Counted from the first letter of the stretch, positions 35,346 through 46,700 are shown. The stretch is 64,000 nucleotides of DNA from Guadua angustifolia (GCA_036346375.1 CM070515.1:20544423-20608422), one strand, 5' to 3'. Notes: generated by a model from the letters alone, not told the origin. Numbers and translations are program-made.

Positions 35346-35439
35346 ATATATTATAGTGGGTGGCATTGATGGATGGTGAGAGCTGCCAGGTATCCCTCCT
35401 TGTGATTAGCCCCTCCAAAAAATTAGAAATTGCGTTTAG
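35346..35439. repeat. Right copy of the 95-bp flanking motif
   Basis: Nearly identical to 23089-23178: TATTATAGTGGGTGGCATTG through CCAAAAAATTAGAAAT. Here it runs on into AT-rich repetitive DNA, whereas the left copy ends at the gypsy insertion point. Confidence 0.8.
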
Positions 35440-35589
35440 GTCTTTTCGGTGGTTTTTTAATGAAATAGACCTGAAATTTTTTTAAAATTACATTTAGGTC
35501 CCTCGCGGTTTACATTTAGATCCTCCTAGTGTTTTTTTGCGGAACGGATCCTGAAAAAAAATAAAGTACTTTTTGTCCCTCTACAGTTA

Positions 35590-36235
35590 AAAAAACACAG
35601 ATTCGTCGAAGGTTTATAGCAACCCGTGGATTCGCCTCCGGGTGTTTTTTAGCAGAACGGACCCTGAAAAAAATTACTTTATAGATCTCTACAGTTAAAA
35701 AACACAGATTCATCGAAGGTATATAGCAACCCATGGATTCACCGACAGGTCGTAACCGCGGTTTTCTAAAAAAAACACAGATTCATTGAAAGTTTATAAC
35801 AACCCATAGATTCACCGACGGGTCCTAACGACCCATTTTTTTAAACAAATACGAAAACAAAAAATACAACCAAATTTTCCGAAATACGTAAAAAAACAGC
35901 TACAATTGAAAAAAAACGCCGATTCGTCGAAGGTTTATAGTAGTCTATAGATTCGCCGACGGGTTCTAGCCGCGGTTTTCTAAAAAAACACAGATTCGTC
36001 GAAGTTTTATAACAGCCCATGAGTTCGCCGACGGGTGCTATCGACTCATTTTTTTTAAAAAAAATACAAAAACCGAAAATACGACCAAATTTCTCAAAAT
36101 TTTCACGTTGTATCATCATGCGCGACGCAGCGTAGCGTGTTATTCTGGCTAGCCGCGATTTTCTAAAAAAAACACAGATTCGTTGAAGGTCTATAGCAGC
36201 CCATATATTCGCCGACGAATCCTAACACAAAAAAT
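35590..36235. repeat. Degenerate tandem array, about six units
   Basis: A core of about 50 bp (ACACAGATTCGTCGAAGG, TTTATAGCAACCCATGG, ATTCGCCGACGGGT) recurs at about 35595, 35706, 35775, 35906, 35990 and 36172 with spacers of variable length. No coding role is evident. It may be the interior of a larger repeat that begins with the 95-bp motif. Confidence 0.75.
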
Positions 36236-36299
36236 AAAAATATAAATAATATTACATTTATATCTCTCCGCGGTTTTCTCCTAAAAATAAAAATATAAA

Positions 36300-36560
36300 C
36301 AAGATGACATTTTCTAGTGGCCTAGCCGGCTGGTTGAGAAGGTTGGTGGTGTCTTGGGCCAGATGTGTGCTGCAATTGCAGCTACGACCCAAGCATCGGA
36401 ATCGAACCGTGGGAGTCGACGTCTCACCTAGGCCAACCGCACCTATAGCGGAAGCATCCACGGCCGTCGTGAAAGGGAGCTCCTCAAATTCGTGTAGCCT
36501 GCGAAGACCTCTAATCCCTAACATACCTATACAGCTAATAACTTACATACCTAAATAATC
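36300..36560. other. Moderately GC-rich unit with Pol III box-like sequences
   Basis: On the minus strand GGTTCGATTCC (about 36399-36409) matches a tRNA B box, and TTGGCCTAGGTGAG about 30 bp upstream resembles an A box. A SINE or tRNA relic is possible, but I could not fold a tRNA and saw no tail or target duplication. Confidence 0.25.
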
Positions 36561-36925
36561 TGATCGCAAACTAATGAATGTGAAAAAACTAATGCTAGTC
36601 TAAACACCTAATTACTTACAAAACTAATTAATTTAGTCTCTAAGTCATATGCGTAAATAACTATTGCTCTACAAGACTAATTACTTACAACCCTAATTAA
36701 TACGGTCCCTATATCATGTATCTAAATACTTATTATTCTACAAACCTAATTACATACCAATCTATTTAATCTGGTCACTAAATTGCATTACTAAATTTAA
36801 ATTTAAATTACTCAAAAAAATTTACCTGCGCAAATGACAAATTTTCTTCCTCCTCCTCTTCCCTCTCCTCTCTTCTTTTCTGCGCTATCGGTAGATATGA
36901 GACCGAAAGCCAGGGCTTGCCAATT
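36561..36925. other. AT-rich DNA, nothing recognised
   Basis: Low-complexity runs containing CTAATTACTTACAA-like phrases are repeated loosely. No gene or transposon end was identified. Confidence 0.55.
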
Positions 36926-37090
36926 TAACCCTCTCTATCGCCGTTGGAGTGGCGACAAAGAGCTAAACCATTGGTGATAGCTCTCTGTCGCCATTTCAAT
37001 TGGCGATAGAGGGTTAGTTACCGTTTTATCTGGCAACAGAGACTCGGTTGCGAGTTGAAACGACGACTGGCTCACCATCGCTAGATGAAT
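36926..37090. repeat. Inverted-repeat block with GGCGATAGAGGG motifs
   Basis: TAACCCTCTCTATCGCC (36926-36942) pairs with GGCGATAGAGGGTTA (37002-37016). Internal copies of TCGCC and GGCGA text lie between them. The style resembles the palindrome-rich termini at 42.1-42.7 and 52.0-52.2 kb, but the motif differs. A Mutator-like terminus is a reasonable guess. Confidence 0.5.
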
Positions 37091-37305
37091 GCGCGACAGG
37101 TAGATATTTCTGTTATTTTTTGGTATATTTTTCTGTAATTTCTCATTAAAAAATATTATTTAAAAAATTTCATGAAAGTAAGCTAAAAACCGTTAACTAT
37201 GCTTGTGCTAAATAGATAAGCGTACGAAGTGACTGATGTGTATACTTTAAAATATTGTATATATTCTTGAGTCATTCTAGTGTGCTGTGATTAGCAGAAT
37301 ATATA

Positions 37306-37604
37306 GGCAATATCATGTGCACACAGGGCTTCCCGTATACATACTATGCACACTAACTAATAAAAGTTATGAAAAATTCTGAAAAAAATTGAAGATGTAC
37401 TTCATAGATTAACAAGTTTAAACTTGTCAGAATTTTCTCTTTTTATAACTCTTGATATATAATGAATTCGATCTTGAAATTTCATACATAGGTAGAGTAA
37501 TCTATGAAGTATATCTATAATTTTTTTTAGAATTTTTCATAACTTTTATTAGTTGGTGTGCACGGTGTATACACGGAAACCCTGTGTGCACAGGATATGT
37601 TACC
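37306..37604. mobile_element. Foldback Mutator-like MITE with 9-bp target duplication
   Basis: A 299-bp element with long inverted arms: GGCAATATCATGTGCACACA against TGTGTGCACAGGATATGTTACC, continuing through TAATAAAAGTTATGAAAAAT and its inverse. It is flanked by the exact direct repeat GAATATATA (37297-37305, 37605-37613). The arms cover about 115 bp each. No coding capacity. Confidence 0.92.
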
Positions 37605-37739
37605 GAATATATATGCATACTTGTGTTAATCCTAAATTTCGGAGTTCTAGTTTCATTTAATGCATTTTCTTGTGTACAGTTAGGACTAAAATAGAGGCAC
37701 GATTATCTATGAACTTAAACAAAAGTTCAAACCCCTTTA

Positions 37740-38081
37740 GAGCATGTACAACAGTAATTAATGAGCCGTCTGCAAGTTGCCACGTAATCTTTATCATCCT
37801 ATGTGGCATAGAATTAATAAGAAGAGAGGCGCTTGCCGTCTCTTCGCGAGAGGACGGCGATGGCTCGTGCTTCGATGCAAAGCAGCGACTCGTGCTTAGT
37901 TATAGGAAAAAGCCGTCTATATACTCATGCTTGATCACGGTAATTTATGGGCCCATGCATAAATTAATTAGTTTATAGATCGCTCGATGACAAGCCATTG
38001 TAGAAGTTATGCATTTTGTTGTCTTTATACGACATGGCATACATTTATAGACAGCAGCTGTCTAGACTGTTGTACATGCCC
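37740..38081. mobile_element. Tourist-type MITE, intact copy
   Basis: 342 bp, ends GAGCATGTACAACAGT and ACTGTTGTACATGCCC, flanked by TTA (37737-37739, 38082-38084). It is the inverse of the interrupted copy at 3027-4864 over its full length. The frame at 37670-37978 is not a gene. Confidence 0.92.
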
Positions 38082-38145
38082 TTATTTAATTGCTACCTCT
38101 CTTACTGAATCCCCTTTATTTAACTACTACCTCTCTTACTAAATA

Positions 38146-38425
38146 CTCCCTCCGTTTTTTTATAAGGCATATTTTAATTTTGCACAAGGATTAAGGTTGC
38201 GTTGAAATTGAGAAAGATACGAGAGAAAATAACTTAGATGCCCTCATTTAATTGTGTTGGAAGATAAAAGATATACTTTGTGTGGATGGTAATGAATAAA
38301 TGCATATGGATGAGAGAAAATAAATATGGGTATAGAAGAAAAGGTCTCATTAAATCTACATACAAGCCTTACATTTGTAAACAAAACAATTCAAAAAATA
38401 GGCCTTGTAAAAAAAACGGAGGAAG
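38146..38425. mobile_element. Stowaway-like MITE (CTCCCTCCGT ends)
   Basis: About 280 bp with inverted ends CTCCCTCCGTTTTTTTATAAGGC and the inverse of CTTCCTCCGTTTTTTTTACAAGGC, preceded by TA. The 67-codon frame at 38326-38529 begins inside it and runs out across its end, so it is unlikely to be real. Confidence 0.85.
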
Positions 38426-39215
38426 CAGTTGACGTTTTAGGATTTTACAATTCAACCAAAGAACGTAAAGAAATAACCAAATCGTACTCCTTCGTTAGCT
38501 CATTTATTGTTCTTGGATGGTGTGTATGACTCTTTTCTGCAGTAATAAATAACATTGAGAATAATAAATGGTAATGGTATGTAAAGCAAAAAAGTTAAAA
38601 GTTACTTCAAAATTGTAGCATAACATGTATTTAGAAATAAAATTTAAAAGCTAGAATAACATGTGTATTTAGAAACGGAGGATTTACTTGATGTGCTGAT
38701 TACCCAAAACATACTCGTCGTGCATTCAGAGATCAAGCAAGCATGTCGTAAGTACTCCAAGTTCATCTATTTGCTGTTGTTATTTAATTCGTACTTTTAG
38801 TTCTCAAGCAAAAATGGTCTAGTGACAGCTCACGCGGAGATAAAAACAAGCACTTATTTATGACTTTTAATTTTGGACTGGGAATTATGTTGTGGCAGTA
38901 CTAATGGCCTAATTTATTACAGATAAGAGTTGGGCCGGTTTTCACAGCTTCGACGGTGCCTAGCGCTGGATCAGGGCGAGGGATTGGACGTTGAAGCGTG
39001 AGTGTGTGAGAGTTTTTTATTTATTTTAAAAACTACCTCCATCTTTTCTTTTTTGATGGGAAAAAACTGCGTTCATCTGTGAGATGGTTTTTGCATGGCG
39101 CATAGAAACAAAGCGGGTTGGCGATTGTGCTGCGGCCTTGCAAGATTTCATCGGCCCAAGGACTTCATACGTAGTTGAGGCTTTAAAGAACGGCCCATCA
39201 GCCTTAGGAGTAAGG
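38426..39215. other. Intergenic, nothing recognised
   Basis: AT-rich with no open frame of note and no clear repeat ends. It lies upstream of the foldback element in the O-methyltransferase promoter. Confidence 0.55.
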
Positions 39216-39658
39216 TCGAATTTTTTTATTTAATATTTATTTTAAATCTTTTTTCAAAACTAATCAACGGATTTTTTTTGCAAAAATAGGCACCCGTCGC
39301 CCGAATATGAGGCGATCGCCCCATATTCGGGTGATAGGGACCTGAATGTAAAATGTTTTACCCAAATTCAGACGTTAGTCACGTTAGGGACCTGAATGTA
39401 AAAAACATCATAAAAATTTGACATTCAGGTACTTATTGCCTGGGTATGGGGCGATAGGTATCTGAATGTAAGATTTTTTACGGTGTTTTCTGCATGTAGG
39501 TTCTTAACGTGACTAACGTTTGAATATGGGTAAAAAAATTTACATTCAAGTCAGATCACTCCATATTCGGACGACGGGTACCTATTTTTGCAAAAAAAAA
39601 TTTCCGTTGATTAGTTTTGAAAAAAAGATTTAAAATAAATATTAAATAAAAAAATTCG
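39216..39658. mobile_element. 443-bp foldback element upstream of the O-methyltransferase
   Basis: Near-perfect inverted arms of about 95 bp begin TCGAATTTTTTTATTTAATA and end with the inverse, TATTAAATAAAAAAATTCG. The pairing continues to the centre with paired GGGACCTGAATGTAAA and TTACATTCAAGT-like text, so the whole element is a long imperfect palindrome. It is flanked by AGTAAGG (39209-39215, 39659-39665). The 7-bp duplication does not fix the superfamily. It ends about 200 bp before the TATA box of the downstream gene. Confidence 0.9.
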
Positions 39659-39864
39659 AGTAAGGCGTCGACCACGTGGCACACCAAGCAGCCGATGCTC
39701 CGCGGAGGCTGTCGCTACCCGCCTCGTGGCGTGGCACACGAGGCAGTGGAGCGCTGCATGGTGACAGCCTGACAAGTGTCACACCAGGTAGAGAGGAACG
39801 CTGCATGCTCAGCTTCGCCATGGAAGCATGGAGCGCTCCACCTTGAACCAGTCGAATCCGAGTC

Positions 39865-39871
39865 TATAAAA
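39865..39871 (+). promoter_or_regulatory. TATA box of the O-methyltransferase gene
   Basis: TATAAAA in the context GTCTATAAAATCC, 79 bp before the start codon, a usual distance for a grass gene with a short leader. Confidence 0.7.
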
Positions 39872-39949
39872 TCCTCGCCATATAGTTGAACTGAGATCTC
39901 ACACCGCACACCACGCAAAGCGAGCTACCTACCTAGCTAGCAATCCCAT

Positions 39950-41487
39950 ATGGATAGAAACCTGCAGTCCGTGCCCATGGCGATCTCCTTCAACGCGGAG
40001 CTTCTGCAAGCGCACGCCGAGCTCTGGAACCTCACGTTCAGCTACCTCAAATCCATGGCGCTCCAGTGCGCCATCAACCTCGGGATCCCCAACGCCATCC
40101 ACAGTCTCGGCGGCGCCGCCTCGCTGCCCGACCTGCTCGCCACCGTTCCGGTGCCCGAAAGCAAGAGGCCCTACCTGCCTCGCCTCCTGAGGTTTCTCAC
40201 CGCGTCAGGTATCTTCACTTTTGATGCTCCCGCCTCAGGGGAGGGCACAACCAGCGAGGCATCAGGAGCAGACGTCTACCGCCTCACGCCGGTGTCTCGC
40301 CTCCTCGTGGATGATGGCGGCGTCCACGGGGGCGCCACCCTTTCGCCGTTCGTGCTCTCCCAGACCACGAAGTACCACGTCACGGCGGCTATGCACCTGT
40401 CCGAGTGGTTCAAGGGCGACGACGGGGCGGCCGCGGTGGAGATGCCGTTCAAGATGGCGCACGGCACGGACCTGTGGGGCGTCATGGGCCGTGAAGCGGA
40501 GATGAATGAGGTCTTCAGTGCCGGGATGGGGTCCGACAGCCAGCTTGCGATGGACTTCATCATCAGCAAATGCGGTGAGGTGTTTCAGGGGATAAACTCG
40601 TTGGTCGATGTCGGTGGCGGGACCGGCACGGCGGCGAGGGCCATCGCCAAGGCCTTCCCGCATGTCAAGTGCTCGGTGTTGGACCTTCCCAATGTAGTCG
40701 AAAGCATCCCGGCTGATGGTGTCGTTGAGTACATCGCAGGTGACATGATGAATTTCATCCCACCGACTGACGCTGTGTTGCTCAAGGTATAATTAATCCA
40801 TGCATCAACATAAAATTTTTGGGGAAATCGTTTAGCTAGTAACAACTCTTAATTACCTAAAGCTTGTTGACATATATATACTCCCTCCAATCACAAATAA
40901 TTATCAATTTAGACATCGACATGGCCTCTAAAACACAGCTTTGACCACTAATTTCTATTATAATATATTTATAAAACCAATAAAACTATAATATTATGAA
41001 AGTACTTTTGATTCATGTATTCAATTTAAGTATTTAAAAATACAGTGACAATCAAAGTTTTAAAATTTTGATTTTATCTATGTCTAAAACGATAACTATT
41101 TATGATTAAAAGGAGTAGGTTAATTATGTCCTATGTGCTCTTCCCGGAAACTTGTAAGTGTTTAATCAACTGAGTGTTTATTAATTACAGTATGTGCTAC
41201 ATGACTGGAACGACGAAGACTGCGTGAAGATTTTAACACAATGCAAAAGGGCTATACATTCTCGAGAGAAAGGGGGGAGAGTTCTAGTCATAGATATAGT
41301 TGTTGGGTCTCCTTCCAAGGCCATGTTCGAAGCCCAAGTCTTGTTCGATCTATTGATGATGGTGATAACATCAGGTAAGGAGCGTGATGAGCACGAGTGG
41401 AGCAGGATATTCATGGATGCAGGATTTAGTCATTACAAGACAAGGCCTGTTTTGGGGTTTCTATCTATCATCGAGCTCTATCCATAG
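39950..41487 (+). CDS. SAM-dependent O-methyltransferase, COMT/ZRP4 type
   Basis: Transfers methyl from S-adenosylmethionine to a hydroxyl of a small phenolic or related metabolite in the cytosol; the substrate cannot be read from sequence. Exon 1 is 39950-40786, exon 2 is 41191-41487, phase 0, giving 377 residues, about the family length. The N-terminal dimerisation domain (about 15-150) has AELWNLTFSYLKSMALQCA. The SAM site is LVDVGGGTG (218-226), with LDLPNVV (244-250) and GDMM (264-267). The catalytic base is H283 in LHDWNDEDC (282-290). FDLLMM and GKERDEHEW mark the C-terminal half. A second in-frame ATG at codon 10 is a possible start. A foldback element lies upstream and a MITE in the intron. 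No disruption is seen. Confidence 0.95.
40881..41115. mobile_element. Stowaway-like MITE in the O-methyltransferase intron
   Basis: About 235 bp inside the intron (40787-41190). Inverted ends CTCCCTCCAATCACAAATAA and the inverse of TTATGATTAAAAGGAG are flanked by TA. It matches the element at 2781-3022. It makes up more than half of the 404-bp intron without touching the splice sites (CAAG|GTATAA and TTACAG|TAT). Confidence 0.88.
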
Positions 41488-41635
41488 CCATATATATAAT
41501 TAAAACACATGTTTGCTATGATGAAGTACGCGTGCTTGACGTGGGAAGCCCTGTAAAATTCATGATGCTCGCACAAGTCCAATTGTCTGTCTGTCACAAC
41601 AGTGTATCTGTGCGCCTCTAATGGCTTACCTTTGC

Positions 41636-41641
41636 AATAAA
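41636..41641 (+). terminator. Polyadenylation signal of the O-methyltransferase
   Basis: AATAAA lies 149 bp after the stop codon, a plausible near-upstream element for 3' end formation. Confidence 0.5.
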
Positions 41642-41990
41642 GTGGCCTACCATGCATATTACCATTATTTTTGTTGCATGCCTAGATGGAAACTGATAAG
41701 ATCAAGTACTTTAGAGGCCAGATATTCTTTTGTTCTACTTTGATGATTATTGAGACAAGTTGGGTGCTCTCACTTAGGCGTCAAAACTCAAAACCAGATG
41801 AGTTAAAGCCCATGCAGATGTTACACGTTATTGTCGTCAATCTATATAAATTTTAACTTCTAATTGAACGAAGGATTCCTCCTTTGCTCAAAGGGGTGGA
41901 AATCCTCACGCTAATCCATGAAAAACAATATCCTAAAAGGCTAAAAGCTATCTCTTTAACTGAGACAAAAAGAGAATCTACAGATGCCAA
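41642..41990. other. O-methyltransferase downstream DNA
   Basis: The 3' flank of the gene, AT-rich. No further gene or repeat terminus was recognised before the Mutator-like element. Confidence 0.55.
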
Positions 41991-42740
41991 TATTTTTGGA
42001 GAGGTTCGGCCGACGCCCACCACGCAAGCGCCGGGCAGGGTAGAAACTACGAATTTTTTTTTAAATAATATTATTTTAATTCGAAATTGCGACATTAATA
42101 CACGTTTTTAAAAAATTGCAGAAATAATATCCGTCGCCAAACCGTTTGGCGATAATAGGTCGTCGCCAAGCGGTTTGGCGACTCTCGAATAATCGCCGAA
42201 TAGTTTGGCGATAATAGCCTAATCCAGCGTATCAAATCGCCGACATGACCGGTTATCGCCAAAGTCGGAGTGGTCGCCAAACCGCTCGGCGACTACTCGA
42301 TGAAGTCGCAAAGCGGCTCGGCGACTACTAGTAATCGCCCGGCGGTGTGGCGACTACTAGTAGTCGTTCAACTGCTTGGCGATATTTTGGAGAGGTTCGG
42401 CCGACGCCCACCACGCAAGCGCCGGGCAGGGTAGAAACTACGAATTTTTTAAATAATATTATTTTAATTCGAAATTGCGACATTAATACCGTTTTTAAAA
42501 ATTGCAGAAATAATATCCGATCGCCAAACCGTTTGGCGATAATAGAATCGTCGCCAGCGGTTTGGCGACTCTTGAATAATCGCCGAATAGTTTGGCGATA
42601 ATATAATCCAGCGTAAATCGGCGAATGACGGTTATCGCCCGAATCGGGGTAATCGCCAAACCGCTCGGCGACTACTCAGTCGCCATGCATTCGGCGACTA
42701 CTAGTAATCGCCAGCGGTGTGGCGACTACTAGCTTCAAGT
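41991..42740. repeat. Duplicated left terminus with palindrome array
   Basis: Two tandem units of about 390 and 350 bp start at about 41991 and 42382 with TTTTGGAGAGGTTCGGCCGA. Each continues through the AT stretch into a run of palindromes of the form TCGCCAAACCGTTTGGCGA, TCGCCAAGCGGTTTGGCGA and AATCGCCGAATAGTTTGGCGA. Small indels separate the two units. Confidence 0.88.
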
Positions 42741-42914
42741 TTAGCGATATCTTTACATTTATTAATTTGTAAGTAAATTTTTTGTGAACTATTTATGCAA
42801 TAATTGTTATATTAAAAGGAAAAAACTAAAAAACTCTTGTCATGTAATAGGCGGAAGAATTATTTTAGTTAGTTAGTGATCGCATCTCACTTTCGTATTT
42901 TCATAGCCCCATGA

Positions 42915-43265
42915 TTGGCAAGACACGGTCAAAAAATTCAATAAATGAAGGCCGGCCTCGCAAATCTTGGGCTACCACTTACATATGGGCGAGATAGGAA
43001 GGCGTTCCTCGGCATTTTGTTGCGAAAGTCGGAAAAGGCACTAACGACTCTGAAACCACGGAAATCGTGGGCACTAAGGGTTTTCGTTGCCCATGGTGAT
43101 GTGCCGAACACGGTCCAAAAATTACTTAAAAAATTCTAGGGCGGCCTCACATAATGCGGGCTACCACTTACGTATGGGCGAGATAGCGAGACGTTGGCCC
43201 GACCATTTGTTGCGAAAATCGGAAAAGGCACTTTCATGGTAGAATCGTGAGCACGCGATAAAAAA
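42915..43265. repeat. 190-bp tandem duplication inside the Mutator-like element
   Basis: The text GGGCTACCACTTACATATGG, GGCGAGATAG and TTTGTTGCGAAA with TCGGAAAAGGCACT occurs at about 42967 and again at about 43157, in the same order, with several substitutions. Confidence 0.85.
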
Positions 43266-43799
43266 TTAAATTGGACAACCACGGCGTCGGAAAATTTTGA
43301 AATATTTTATGGTGGTTCCTGATAAATCAGTGATATTACCATAAAATTTCAAATAATTTGAAGATCTGAACAATGTTTTTAAATTCAAACAATAAAATTT
43401 GATTGTTATGAACTTTTGAAAATTTAATTTTTATTGTTATGAACATCATAGATGTGGAATTTTCAAGATTTTATGGTCGACAACAACTCATGTTATGAAC
43501 ACTTAAATTATTTATTGAACATATATAAGGGTACATACTTGAAAGTTACGATGAGAAAATAAGCAATAGATTAGATTATATTATATTACTAGGGCATTAC
43601 AACGATGGACGAGGTTAATAAGGAAAGCAGCATTGCGTCGTGGTGGAACAAATGATCGTTCCGCCTATCTGGGTACAGCCAGAATGATGTCATACATTTT
43701 CTGCATATTACCTGACCCGTTCTAGTATTGCGACCAGTCATCGGACACCGCTCAATCCCTACTATGAAAGAACTCCATGGGGTTCCGTAGATTCCCGGT

Positions 43800-46700
43800 A
43801 TGCGCCGATTGGGTGGCCTATCCGTCACGTCTGGGTGTATAAGACTTAAATTTTGGTTGTTCTTTATGTGGATTTCTGCCCTCCCATATGGGCATGTCAT
43901 CCCGATTCCCGGCGTCCCCTATGTTAATACCACCCGGGTTCCGGATGGTCCTTCTTGTCGAGGATTTGTTGCGTGGTGCGGGCCTCGTGGCTTCTTCCTT
44001 GTCCCTTCTTCTTCGAGAGGAGGAACCCTCTTGCGCCTCTGTTGTGTTGGCGTTATCGGAGACATGCGGGCGCTCTGCTTTCTGCTTTCGCTCGCACTCC
44101 ACTATATGGTGCGGGGAGGTGTGTGTGGGCTTATGGTTGGACAACCGGAGCGTGCCACGTGATTCAATGCGGTATGCCCGCTGGTGGTTGCATAACACCA
44201 TAGGCGTACTAAAGTCCGCTTTTACGGCGGTAGTGGCACCACGGAGAGGTTGCTCGCCCGCTTATCCCTTGAGTTGCTTGAGATGTGGGTGGTGCGTCTC
44301 GGGTCCACCCAGTTGAAATACCGACATCGTTCCTCCTCGGCCAAGGGGCACCGGTAGAATCTCCGGTCCGCTAGATCACCCCGGCGGTATCAACCACGCC
44401 TCCGGGCCATGTCTGTGAGCGTCGGGGCTTTCGGGTGGCCTGGAGGAGGTTCCTCCTCGACTTGTTGATGTTCAAAATGCCCTTTTGAAGTCCCGTGCGA
44501 TGAGATGGTTTAGAACTACTACTTTGTGAGTTTAATATGAGTATGTCGCATGAAACTCACCGTCGGTTGGCCCCTTGCACACCGCCCTAAGCTCGGGTCG
44601 ATCTAGAAAAGGACATATCTGGCGGCCTCTCCCACCGGTGAAGTTCTCGGGCGAAGCGGGGTAAGCGTCGTGGCGGTTGTTGAGAAATTAAGAGTCGCGT
44701 CGTTCGGCCCGTCGATCCATTGGAAGAAGCAACACGGTCCTTGTCTTTGAAAAAAGAAAGAACGATGCATGAGATGGTAGTGTTACCTGTATTGTGTGGA
44801 CACCATGAGGTTTACCTCGTGAGAGTGCGAACCTGTGATAGTGAAGCACGGCGGCCGTGTCGCGATGGGTAGATTGCATCATCTTTGCGGTAGAGTTCTT
44901 GATCGCATTTGGGCGGGCAGCTCCGGCGAAGCTGGGCGTCGGCGCTCTTGTCATCCGGATATTGAGGCGGGATGACTTCGCTGTCTTTGAGGCGACGATA
45001 AACGACATTATGCCCTAATTTCACGTAGATTCGGTGAGGTTTATTCTGGTTTGGCTGTGTTGGATGTCTACCCTTCGGCCATGTTTTATAGTGGTGGTGA
45101 GGGTTACTCGAACGACGTGTCACCCATCATCAAAGCCGCGTGTTGTCGTTTGATCTGGCGGGGTGCGGCGTGTTGTCGTCTCGGTCTGGCGGTGCTGTGC
45201 GTGTTGTCGTCTCTGCGGCGATTAAAGGTGGTGGCGTGTTGTCGTTTGAGTCTGGCGGCGGGTGCGGCGTGTTGTCGTCTCGGTCTGGCGGGGTGCGGCG
45301 TGTTGTCGTCTCTGCGGCGGCGTGGTGCGGCGTGTTGTCGTTTCATTACAGCGGGGTCGGCGTGTTTGTCGTCTCGATCTGGCGAAGTGCACGTGTGTTG
45401 TCGTCTCGATCTGGCGGGGTGCATTGATATCGGAAGGTAAAAAAACGTGAACATCACTATTAATATTGTAAAGCAGTCGAACAAAGTAACAAAGAGAACA
45501 ACACTCTAAACAATGTAGAATAGTATAAAGTAAGAACAAAAGTAGGATGACTGACCTATGAGCGAAGTCCCTAGTCGGCGCCACCCTCCCACGACGACCC
45601 TCTTCTCCTACGTCTTGAGGCGGTGCATCGTCAAGAGGCGGGTGAAGCGCTGCGATGGCCCCGCCGATCTGCGATGGCACCGCTTTGCCGTAATCCGAAG
45701 AAGAACTTATGTTACCGGTCGGCGATCGGCGTGGAGGCAACGTGTACCCTAAGGTACCGAACTCCAGTGCGTGAAGCGTATGCCGGTCAGAGTGCGTGCC
45801 ACAATGTGCGGTCTGAGGCTGCGTCGCTGCGTCGGTCGAGGAAGCGTCTGGTATGCAATGAACCGGCGGTCGCGAAGAACTCCTTTCGGCGTGGCGAGGA
45901 GTGCGTGGGCGAGAGAGGCGGCCTCCACCCTCAGCGTAGCTGCGCGTTCGGATAATACCTTTTAATTGTAGTTCGTGATGCAAAAACTCAGCGTAAGTAG
46001 CTCGACTTACGGCGTGGGGACCATGGTGGGGCGCGTGGTGCTGCCGGTAGGACCCTCCAGTACGCTGGGCCCAGGAGGCAAAGGAGTGTGGAAGCGCACT
46101 CGCCTCCATTGTGTAACGAGGAATGGGGTCATTGTGGGGTGTGTAGGCACGCGCTGCGGTCTCGAGGTAACCGCGGTAGGTAGCGTCGGCGTGCCGACAA
46201 GAACCCAGCTCCACGATCACGCCGGCCGGCCACCATGCGTCCCGGGCCTCGCCATCTCGTCGGCGAGATGGCAACTCCGTCCGTAGCTGGACAAGACCTT
46301 TGGATCCGTGCGTGTGCGGCTCCTAGCGTGGTCCACACGCCACACGAGAAAGTGATATGCATATGGAATTTTTGCGTCAAGAATACACAATGTAATTTAC
46401 AAAATCAATACTTACCATGGCGTGCATGGCCGCTCTGCTGGCACAGGTACAAATCGACCGCGCTGTTGAGGGCGTCTGTGTGGTGAACCTCCTCCACCCG
46501 TGGGAGGCGGACAGCGCGTCCGGGGCGCGATGCAGCCCAGTCTGCTTTGGTGGGGCGAGTCGTCGTAGGTGTGGCCTCATCGACGACGTCTGCTGCGCCC
46601 ATCGACCCCTGCGCCGACCGCGGCTCCATCTTCCGTAGCAAGGTGGGCGGTGGCTCTTCGGAGGGCCATGGGTGGCGACCAAAAAAAATCGAAATTATTA

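Noticed and set aside
36380..36450. tRNA-like A and B boxes on the minus strand
   Set aside because: The B box is good, but I could not build acceptor and anticodon stems or find a SINE tail. It is kept only as a low-confidence note.
40262..40663. 133-codon minus-strand frame
   Set aside because: Antisense shadow of O-methyltransferase exon 1.
45120..45430. CRISPR-like array
   Set aside because: Units of 30-35 bp directly abut without unique spacers, and the DNA is plant nuclear; it is a minisatellite.
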